Origin: Corydoras sp. C115
Taxonomy: Eukaryota > Chordata > Actinopteri > Siluriformes > Callichthyidae
Assembly (NCBI GenBank): GCA_019802505.1
Contig: JAFMOC010000044.1
Span: 1,477,501-1,541,500, forward strand
DNA length: 64,000 nucleotides
Direction of reading: 5' to 3'
The notes beneath the pieces are model-generated. The model had not been told where the DNA came from. It searched no databases and was given only the letters and a program-made list of their open reading frames with translations. Below are positions 56,161-64,000 of this stretch, in pieces. Every line of letters starts with the position of its first letter. The first letter of the stretch is position 1. Made by a program: the position numbers and the translations under genes.

Positions 56161-56500
56161 GTGGCGGCACGGTGGCTTAGTGGTTAGCACGTTCGCCTCT
56201 CAGCACTAGGGATTCCCGGTTCAAATCCCCATCTGGGTGGAGTTTCCATGTTCTCCCCGTGTCTGCGTGGGTTTCCTCCGGGTTCTCCGGTTTCCTCCCA
56301 CAGTCCAAAAACATGGATCAAGTCAATTGAATTCTCAAAATTGCCCCATATAGAGTGTGTCTGTGTGAGTGAGTGTGTGCCCAGCGATGGATTGGCGCCC
56401 TATCCTGGGTCTATCTGCCCAGCACCCATGCCCTGGATGGGCATGGGGAACCCCACTGCGACCCTAATAGAGGATAAAGCGGGAGATAATGAATGAATAA
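56161..56500 (+). repeat. Mermaid-like SINE, subfamily A, perfect 12-bp target duplication
   Basis: 'atgatgtattta' at 56149-56160 and 56501-56512. Full length except that 'gagacgttctcc' is lost after 'gcccagcaccc'. Confidence 0.96.
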
Positions 56501-56534
56501 ATGATGTATTTATTTATGTATTTACTGATTTTAT

Positions 56535-56637
56535 TGATGGGCTTAGTGCTTAGCACATTCGCCTTTCAGTGCTGGGGATCCAGGTTCGAGTTTCCTCCAG
56601 GATCTCTGGTTTCCTCCCACAGTCCAAAATCATAAAT
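56535..56637 (+). repeat. Mermaid-like SINE head/body fragment, internally deleted
   Basis: 'gggcttagtgcttagcacat' to 'cccacagtccaaaatcataa'; the B box joins directly to 'gtttcctcc'. Confidence 0.8.
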
Positions 56638-56885
56638 TTAACATTTACATTTAGTCATTGAGCAGACACTTTTATCCACTTACTAATGAGAACACCACAA
56701 GTCAGTTGTTAAGGTAAAACCAGCTACACATTATCTGATCCCACTTAAAAAAAAAATTAAAATAGCAAGTGATTGTGGAAATGATGTGTGTTTGAGTTTG
56801 ATGTTAAATGAGGCCAAGGCCTTACAGACAGAGTTGGGAAGATCCTTTCACCGTTTAGCAGTACTGAACGATCTGAGAATTAGCA
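56638..56885 (-). mobile_element. L2-type LINE 3' end
   Basis: Tail 'agcagacacttttatcc', then 'aacaccacaagtcagttg'. 'tcaccgtttagcagtactga' matches the LINE coding/UTR sequence at 6640-6660. No continuous frame. Confidence 0.7.
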
Positions 56886-56887
56886 CC

Positions 56888-57085
56888 ATGAATTGCCCCA
56901 TGTAGAGTATGTTTGTATATGTGTCTGTATGAGAGAGTGTGTGCCCAGAGATAGATTGGTGCCCTGTCCTGGACGTGCCCAGTGCTCAAAATGTTCTCCC
57001 ATGGATGGGCATGGGGACCTGACACCCCCCCTTCCCCCATGACCCTAGTTTAGGACTAAGCTGAAGATATTGAATGAATGATTTG
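56888..57085 (+). repeat. Mermaid-like SINE, 5'-truncated
   Basis: From 'atgaattgccccatgtagag' to 'gaatgaatga'. Subfamily B-like, old. Confidence 0.87.
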
Positions 57086-57117
57086 ATTGGTGCAGATTGT
57101 ATGTCTATTTCAGAATA

Positions 57118-57345
57118 TAAGTTCAAGTTATTTATTTATAGAGCGATTTTTACAACAGTACATTATCACAAAGCAACTTTACAGAATGAAAGGCCTTTAA
57201 ACCCCCAAAGAGCAAGCCGAAGCGACAGTGGCAAGAAAAAAACTCCCTGTTATGTTGATATTTTAAGGCTGAAACCTTGGGAGGACCAAGACTCAGTGGG
57301 GGACTCATCCTCCTTGATCAGCCGAGCAGCATCAACAGTGTAGGA
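57118..57345 (-). mobile_element. Interspersed fish repeat with (aagttc)n end, copy 2
   Basis: Same order of blocks as at 49576 ('agcgatttttacaacagtac', 'aaacccccaaagagcaagcc'). A family-related tail may extend to about 57560 ('caggaccgccagtcc'). Confidence 0.65.
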
Positions 57346-58242
57346 CACCCATGTACAGATTCTGTCGAGACCAGGTAACCATATTTAACAAACGGAAAAA
57401 CTCAAACAATTGGAAAACTATATGTAAGTCCATTAAGGGCGTCCTGCAGGACCGCCAGTCCAATTAATATCCAGGTTCCATCCAGTAATCGTCGTAGAAG
57501 ATCTGACTACACCTCCAGGAAACCGGCCACACCTCAAAAGAAACCGACAAGAAAAGCAGTTAGAGCTGATAATAAAGCACAGCATTGAAGTAATAAGTAA
57601 TTGATTGAATTTACCATTATCACTCTTATTATCAACTTAAATCATATTTGTTGCTTTATTACTGTATTAAAAGAAAAATGTTGCTTAAAATAGAAATCAA
57701 ACAGCAATATCAACAGCTATATTGCTGTCCATGATATAACAGCTACCACGATAACGTCTCTTGGGACTGCTAAACGCGGACAGTCTGTGCCTACATTTGG
57801 GATTTTCATTATAACAGAAAAAAAACTTGCTATATCAAAATGCTATTCTGTAATATTAAATATACTACAATATAATATGACCAAGAGTGATAAAACAAGC
57901 TCTATAGATGAGCTTATCAGTGACTTATCAATAACATATCAACCTCAATTTCCACCAGAGTAATTGGTACTTTCAACAGTGTTGAACATGGATTAAAATA
58001 AGCTTCAATTAGAAAAATGAAGCCCTTTATGGTAGGTTAATAAGACAAAAGAAAAGATACTCCTAAGACCTGTTGCTTATCGCTGTAGTAACCTGTTGTG
58101 GAGAAAATTAGCTGGAACAGAGAAATCAGAGAAATGAATGTAAATGTTTGAATGGGTTTTTTTAGGTCAGGTTACTGTGGAATAGAGATGAAATGATTAC
58201 AGATTTTGATGCTATGATTATACGATTATTATGCAATGAGAA
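57346..58242. other. Unique or old-repeat sequence
   Basis: No gene recognised. Confidence 0.45.
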
Positions 58243-58531
58243 TCATTCATTCATTCATATTATCTTTCGCTTAATACTCTACTAGGGTTACATTTCGGGC
58301 GCTGGGCAGATACACCCAGGACAGAACGCCTGACTATTGCTGGGTACACACTCAACCACAAACACGCTATATATGGGGCAATATGAGCACTCAGTTTAAC
58401 TCAAATACATGTATTTGGACTATGGGAGGAAACCTGAGAACCCAGAGGAAAACCACCCAGATTGGGATTCGAACCGGGAATCCCCGGTGCCTAATGGTGA
58501 ACGTGCTAACCACTAAGCCACAGTGCCGCCT
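58243..58531 (-). repeat. Mermaid-like SINE, internally deleted
   Basis: Tail present. 'gggttacatttcgggcgctg' shows loss of the 'cccatgcccatccagg' block; head 'ccacagtgccgcc' is intact. Confidence 0.9.
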
Positions 58532-58696
58532 GCAAAAACACGGATAACATTTTGTTATCGAGAAAAGACAATGCAGGGCCTTTGCTGAATATTAATAAAA
58601 ATATTCTTTATAAAAACAAAATATTTAATATTTTCTGAAAATTAAAGTAAAAAAAAAAAAAGTACCCTCGTCCCTAAAGTACATATTTGTATCATT

Positions 58697-59040
58697 AATT
58701 CATTCATTCATTATCTCCCGCTTTATCCTCTATTAGGGTCGCGGTGGGGTTCCCCATGCCAGGGGAGAACGTCTCGGGCGCTGGGCAGATAGACCCAGGA
58801 CAGGGCGCCAATCCATCGCTGGGCACACACTCACGCACACAGACACACTCTATATGGGGCAATTTTGAGAATTCAATTGACTTGATCCATGTTTTTGGAC
58901 TGTGGGAGGAAACCGGAGAACACGGAGGAAACCCACGCAGACATGGGGAGAACATGGAAACTCCACCCAGATGGGGATTCGAACCGGGAATCCCTAGCGC
59001 TGAGAGGTGAACGTGCTAACCACTAAGCCACCATGCCGCC
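58697..59040 (-). repeat. Mermaid-like SINE, subfamily A, perfect 14-bp target duplication
   Basis: 'atatttgtatcatt' at 58683-58696 and 59041-59054. Near-consensus copy, with a small loss in 'ccccatgccaggggag'. Confidence 0.97.
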
Positions 59041-59054
59041 ATATTTGTATCATT

Positions 59055-59689
59055 TAAATAAAAAATACTATAAGAACAAAGTAAACAGGCAAGAGTAACT
59101 TTATTTTTTTTCCCTTGCGGGTTGTACCACTTGGTATAAAGTTCTGAGCACTGGGCAGATACATTCAGGGCAGAACGATGAAATGCAAATACACACAATC
59201 CATTACTAAACACAAGCTGTTTTTTTAAAGCCCATAAGATTATTAGTCAATTATTAATCAAATTATTAGTAGGCACTGTTACCACTGCACATGTACCCCC
59301 TTCTTCTTCCGACCACATCTCCATTGTTACCATTGCCATCTTTCTGGACATGATGTTCATGTATGTTTTCATGTATGTTACTGTTGCTAATTTGGTCCAC
59401 CTTCAAACTTTTAAGGTTTTGCATCTGTTTATTTTTTTATTTTGTATTATTATAGGTGTGCAAATCAGAAGATTCATACCACACTTCATATTGGAGGTAG
59501 TGGGGTGTAAAAGGATATGAAAATGACCTGCCAAAGTCATAGGTTGTCCCACTCGAACTTTTTTTTTTTAAAATCAATTGCTTTGAAATGTGGTAAAGCT
59601 TTTTAGTCTTTACCACATCACCCATTCTTAATGTCAGGTTACTTTATGGCGGCAAACTGAGAATTTTTTTTTTTTTTTCTATGAAGCAT
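59055..59689. other. Unique sequence with a SINE scrap
   Basis: 'gcactgggcagatacattca' at 59147 is a small inverted Mermaid-like fragment. Nothing else recognised. Confidence 0.5.
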
Positions 59690-60010
59690 GTCAGCATGGC
59701 TTAAAGTTCCAAAGTTGCCTGTGAACAAACCCCAACACTTCTGAAACAATGCCCTTTGGAGACCAAAGTGGATATGTTTGGCCATAATTCCATGTGCCAC
59801 ATTTGGAAAAAACAGCATATCAACACAATACACAAACTGTCAAACGTATAAATATATGCTCACAGATGGCAACAGACTAAAACAACTTTAAAAAGTAGAG
59901 TTGGCCAAAAATGTTTCTGAATGATGCGAGAGACTGATAAAGTCATACAGAAGGCAATTACATTAAGTTATTGATGCGCATTGAGGAGGGAGTTGAGTGA
60001 GAACAGCCTC
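59690..60010 (+). pseudogene. Tc1-like transposase remnant
   Basis: One frame reads 'ETKVDMFGHNS' then 'CHIWKK' (about 59760-59820), matching the '(D)ESKvemFGhn...hVWRK' stretch of Tc1 transposases. The start ('aaagttgcctgtgaacaaac') and 59930-59985 ('acagaaggcaattacattaa') also resemble Tc1 element sequence. Frameshifted and internally deleted; no terminal inverted repeats found. Confidence 0.55.
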
Positions 60011-60206
60011 TGTCAAAACTACTGGGCATTATGATCACTTAGTCATGCCTTTTTTGTTTTTCTAAGCACCAACAGTCGTCCAGGCTTTTATTAACAATAT
60101 ATTGTTTGGTTTCCTGGAGAGATTTGTCTTGGTGTATATCCTCCTGGGAACCAAGAAATAAAAGTGTCATTAAATTTATTGTATAACTATTGAGAGTAAA
60201 ATAAAC
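60011..60206. other. Unique sequence
   Basis: No feature seen. Confidence 0.4.
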
Positions 60207-60218
60207 AACTTACAATTT

Positions 60219-60581
60219 CCATCCATCCATTATCTTCCGCTTTATCCTCTACTAGGGTTGCGGGGGGGGGGGGGGGGTTCCCCATGCCCATCCAGAGTAG
60301 AACGTTTTGGGTGCTGGGCTGGTACACCCAGGACAGGGCACCAATCTATCGCTGGGCACACACTCACTCACACAGACAGACACACTCTATATGGGGCAAT
60401 TTGGAGAATTCAATTGACCTTCATCCATGTTTTTGGACTGTGGGAGGAAACCGGAGAACCAGGAGGAAACCCATGCGGACACGGGGAGAACATGGAAACT
60501 CCACCCAGATTGGGATTCGAACCGGGAATCTCTAGCGCTGAGAGGAGAACATGTTAACCACTAAGCCACCGTGCCGCCCCT
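60219..60581 (-). repeat. Mermaid-like SINE, subfamily B, perfect 12-bp target duplication
   Basis: 'aacttacaattt' at 60207-60218 and 60582-60593. A G16 run at 60262-60277 expands the 'gcgggggg' tract. Confidence 0.97.
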
Positions 60582-60593
60582 AACTTACAATTT

Positions 60594-61074
60594 AGATTTT
60601 TTTAAATTCATTTTAATTTTAATTTTACAGCAGGTCTATTGAAGTGGACAAAAAGACCATTTTTACATTTTTATATTAAAAGCGAGCCAAGCTTAATATA
60701 CAAAAATTAACCAATTAGCATTTAGTGTCATAACAAGTTCACTTATACTAACAATCCAGTTTAGTATAAAAGGCGAACTAAACATAAAAGATAAAACTGA
60801 ACTGGAATGCCTCTAGCTAGCAATGTAAAATATTAACAATTAAACAATATTTGACATAACCTTTCATGGAAAAACATAACTGACCTTCCATAAAATGTGC
60901 TTGGTCTTATGGCAGCCATATTAGAGTGAAAGAAATGGGAGGTTCATATTTCAAAATTCAGATCATTGGAAAGCCCAGGATGTCCTCTGTATAAAACAAC
61001 ATAACAAATTATAAATAGTTATGTATGTAAAACAAATGTCTATTACAGAGGATATAAGTCTATTGGTTGGTTCT
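60594..61074. other. A+T-rich sequence upstream of a gypsy remnant
   Basis: Nothing recognisable; may contain further decayed retroelement sequence. Confidence 0.4.
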
Positions 61075-62090
61075 CAGGAGGATATCTTTAGGACATCTTG
61101 ATTTGATCTGCCCGACGACGGTCATTATGTTCTTGCAGCACTAGAACGGTTGCTTAAGAATCAACTCCTTGTTAAATCGGAAAAAAAAATCACACCACAA
61201 TTCCATCTCCTCTTTCGGCTTTGGAAATAGAACATAGCAAGGTAAGCACTATGTTGGATTGTCCACCACTCACCACTGTACATACATTTTGGATATTTAC
61301 AATTTTTACCATGGGGTTATCAAGTCATTTATCCCCATCACTTTACCACTCACATGCCTCCTTAATGGAAAGCCCCACAGCCTTTATTGAACCGCTGAAT
61401 GTGTCTTTGTTCATCTTACATCCTGTTTTACCTCTGCACCTGTGCTGGGACACCCTGACCCTGATAAACTATTCTTTGTGAAGGTGGATGCTTCTTTTTA
61501 TGATGGAGGAGCAGTCTTATATCAAAAGCTAGCTTCAACCCCCCAAGCTACTTCACATTGCTTTTCTGTCACACAAGTTGTCTCCAGTTGAATGTAACTG
61601 CTCTATTGGTGATTGTGAGCTGCTAAGCATTAAAATGGCGTTAGAGGAGTGGCGTCACTGACTTATGGGCTTGGGGGTCCCATTTATTGTTTTTAAAGAT
61701 CACAGGAACCTGGAGAACATAATACATAACACTGGATATAAATGTACTTGGATTAATGTTGTTTTTCTCTAATATACTTACACGGATGGAGGGTGATTCT
61801 TCTTTCTCTCTTCCTGTTGTCTATTTAATGGGAATTTTAAATTGTGAATTAGAGAATGCATTCTATCTCTCCAGCATCCACCTACCTCCATTCTGAGCCA
61901 ATATTTTGCAAGCTTCATCACTTTGGCCCATACTTCTTTGTTTTTGGACATTCAGGAATTACTTTCACCATCTCATGCGTCAGAAGTTGTGGTGTGCACA
62001 TTTTTTCCCAAGCACCATGTCTCTCGGTTTGGCATTACGGTGAATATCCTTTCAGGTTGTGCAGTTTTGCCAAGACGTTTATGTAAAGAC
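61075..62090 (+). pseudogene. Decayed Ty3/gypsy retrotransposon pol: RT thumb, RNase H, integrase zinc-binding region
   Basis: Blocks occur in gypsy order, in changing frames. 'gacatcttgatt' (61092) stands for the DILI that follows the RT YxDD motif. 'LERLLKNQLLVKSE' is near 61130-61180. 'FYHGVIKSF' and 'PLTCLLNGKP' lie at 61299-61380 (the 'NFYRxFI...PLT.LLKGK' connection). 'FFVKVDASFYDGGAVLYQ' at 61471-61526 is the RNase H start. 'ALEEWRH' is at 61640 and 'DHRNLEN' at 61700. An integrase-like 'GHSGI' with 'RQKLWC' lies near 61945-61998. Stops and frameshifts throughout; LTRs not found. Confidence 0.75.
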
Positions 62091-62107
62091 CTTGTTTAAT
62101 GGTTTTA

Positions 62108-62427
62108 GAGAGGGTGGTATGATGGCTTTGTGGTCAGTACATTCGCCACTCAGCGCTGGTGATCCAGGTTCCATTTCCAAGCTGGGTGGAGTTTTCTTGT
62201 TCTCCTTGTGCCCGCGTGGGTTTTCTCTGGGTTCTCCGGTTATCTCCTACAGTTCAAAAACTAAGATTCAAGGTGAATAAGATGCTCTAAATTGCACCTA
62301 TTTTAATTGTCTTTAGACAATGGATTGACGCCCTGTCCTGGGTGTTTCTGCCTAGTGCACGATACTGTCTCCCCTAGACAGACATGGGAAACCACCCCGC
62401 GACCTAAGTATAGGATTAAGCAGAAGA
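62108..62427 (+). repeat. Mermaid-like SINE, old, interrupted in its tail
   Basis: Head 'ggtggtatgatggctttgtg' and body diverged. The tail reaches 'ggattaagcagaag', is interrupted by a V-type SINE, and resumes as 'ataatgagatgagat' at 62641-62655. Confidence 0.87.
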
Positions 62428-62429
62428 TG

Positions 62430-62640
62430 GCCATGGTAGCTCAGTAGTTAGTGCATTGGGCTATCAATCTGAAGGTTGGGGGTTCAAATCCCATGTCCAC
62501 TGAAGTTACCAATATGGGTCCTTAAGCAAGACCCTTAATCCTCATTGCTCCAGGGATGCTGTACCAACGCTGTGCTCACCTTGTAAGTCGCTTTGGATAA
62601 AAGCGTCTGCTAAATGACCAAATGCAAATGTAAATGTAAG
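62430..62640 (+). repeat. V-type tRNA SINE inserted in a Mermaid-like SINE tail
   Basis: Complete and well preserved ('catggtagctcagtagttag', 'gtaagtcgctttggataaaa'). 'aagat' occurs at both junctions, a short possible target duplication. Confidence 0.9.
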
Positions 62641-62854
62641 ATAATGAGATGAGATTTTCATAGAGTGATTACCTGCAGAACTTAATACCTTAACCAAACC
62701 ATCTAATTAATTAGTTCTATTTGAATATATAAATAATCTGTTCATTATTTTTGTCTTACACTTTTAAAACTATCTGGCCACTCAAGGTGGATGAGTTTTA
62801 CACAAGGCCTTGGTCTTCACAAGGTTTCTTCTGTTAAAAAATAAATAAATAAAA

Positions 62855-62993
62855 ATACCATTGAGTTTTTCCTTGCCTCTGTCACTTTAGCTTTCTCTTT
62901 GAGGGTTCAGGCTCAGAATACTTTAAAGCTGCTTTACAGTGAAGCTAGACAATGCTCTATATAGGATGTGCCTTATTGAACTTGAACTTGAAT
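62855..62993 (+). mobile_element. Interspersed fish repeat with (ttgaac)n end, copy 3
   Basis: 'aaagctgctttacagtgaag', 'caatgctctatataggatg' and 'attgaacttgaacttgaa' are the complement of the blocks starting copies 1 and 2. Confidence 0.55.
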
Positions 62994-63353
62994 TCACCTC
63001 GGCTGTATGAATATCATTCTTTAAGAAGCTGGGCACAGAAGTCAGTTTTACATTAGGTTACCACCCTAAAAATGTAATAGACAGTCTGATCGCATCAACC
63101 AAGACTGTAATATATTGGTGTAAGTAGAACACACATATTTTTGCATTTAATAATTCTTTGTACTTGGCTCATTTATTTAAAATTTATATAAAACGGCACA
63201 GGCATTATCACTGTTTTTGTCCTTTGATCGTTTGACTTCTCTTTAGTGGAATACTGGTTTTAAAGAAGCAAGGAAATACATTCTCATGTTGATATGCTCC
63301 CGGTTACCTACCTGTGCATCTAGTGTGGTTTTATTGCCATGATTTTGCTGCTG
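62994..63353. other. Unique sequence
   Basis: No feature seen. Confidence 0.5.
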
Positions 63354-63707
63354 TAGGTGGCACGGTGGCTTAGTGGTTAGCACGTTCGCCTCTCAGCGCT
63401 GGGGATTCCCGATTTGAATCCCAATCTGGGTGGAGTTCTCCCCGTGTCCGTGTGGGTTTCCTCCGGGTTCTCCGGTTTCCTCCCACAATACAAAGCATGG
63501 ATTAAGGTAAATTGAATGCTCCAAATTGCCCCATTATAGGGTGTGTTTGCATGTGTCTGTAAGAGTAAGTGTGTTCCCAGTGATAGATTGGCACCCTGTC
63601 CTGGGTGTATCTTCCCAGCATCCAACGCATTCTCCCCTGGATGGGCATGGGAAACCCCCCGCGAGCCTAGGATTAAGCGGAAGATAATGGATGGGCGGAT
63701 GGATGGG
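63354..63707 (+). repeat. Mermaid-like SINE, nearly full length
   Basis: Intact A box; the B box is mutated ('cgatttgaatccc'). 'tttccatg' is deleted before 'ttctccccg'; tail (ggat/gggc)n. Confidence 0.94.
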
Positions 63708-63868
63708 TGTTGGTGCTGCCTGGGTTCCCACAAGCCTTTCAAATTCCACAGTTCTACAAAGTTCTAAACAGGGTTTACATAGGCACCTATCAGCCTATCT
63801 GACCTCCCTCCTTACCTTTACATGCTTCCCAAATTCCATACGTCTTTAGCCTTTAGTCTTCTTATACC
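63708..63868. other. Unique sequence
   Basis: No feature seen. Confidence 0.4.
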
Positions 63869-63978
63869 ATCCAACCATCCAATATCTTCCGCTTTATCCT
63901 CTATTAGGGTCGCAGGGGGGTTTCCCATGCCCATCCAGGGGAGAATGTTTTGGGTGCTGGGCAGATACACCCAGGATC
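63869..63978 (-). repeat. Mermaid-like SINE tail and lower body
   Basis: From 'catccaaccatccaatatct' to 'cagatacacccaggatc', followed by TA-rich sequence at the window edge. Confidence 0.88.
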
Positions 63979-64000
63979 TATATACACTATATATATATAC

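Overview
This is a non-coding, repeat-saturated stretch of a teleost fish nuclear genome. I find no intact protein-coding gene, no functional RNA gene and nothing prokaryotic. The fish assignment rests on the repeats. There are about 55 copies or fragments of a Mermaid/DANA-like tRNA-derived SINE and about a dozen copies of a second tRNA-derived SINE of the V-SINE type. There are also 3' ends of L2-type LINEs and of other LINEs. DNA-transposon remains include a pogo/Tigger deletion derivative, a piggyBac-like MITE, a Tc1 remnant and hAT-like ends. One decayed Ty3/gypsy pol segment is present. The long (TA)n and (GT)n arrays and A+T-rich unique sequence also fit. A fold-back repeat that I associate with characins and catfish suggests an otophysan, but this is weak inference.

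Layout. 0-10 kb: a tandem SINE pair, an inverted pair of TTATAA-rich repeats (2.6-6.0 kb) riddled with SINEs, and an L2 fragment with reverse-transcriptase C-terminal coding sequence (6.4-6.9 kb). 10-28 kb: scattered SINEs, very long (TA)n tracts, a second L2 C-terminal fragment (16.6-17.0 kb), unique islands that look like conserved non-coding sequence (12.3, 17.2 and 22.4 kb), and one unexplained 165-codon open frame (27.6-28.1 kb). 28-41 kb: a GC-richer unique island (29.0-29.9 kb), a triple SINE array (33.2-34.0 kb), a piggyBac-like MITE (36.0 kb), and SINE and microsatellite clusters. 41-54 kb: SINE-in-SINE nesting (42.5-43.2 kb), a fold-back repeat interrupted by a SINE (43.9-44.9 kb), a pogo/Tigger element with clear terminal inverted repeats (49.87-50.73 kb), and further unique islands with octamer-like motifs (48.9-49.1 and 53.0-53.1 kb). 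54-64 kb: a second SINE pair sharing one target duplication, more SINEs, a Tc1 remnant (59.7-60.0 kb), the gypsy pol remnant (61.1-62.1 kb), and a V-type SINE inserted inside a Mermaid-like SINE (62.4 kb).

The elements work together only as parasites and hosts. The V-type SINEs end in the same 3' sequence as the L2-type LINE fragments here, as expected if that LINE mobilises them. The most unusual signal is three separate loci where consecutive SINEs are separated by exact copies of one target-site duplication, as if the same site had been used repeatedly.
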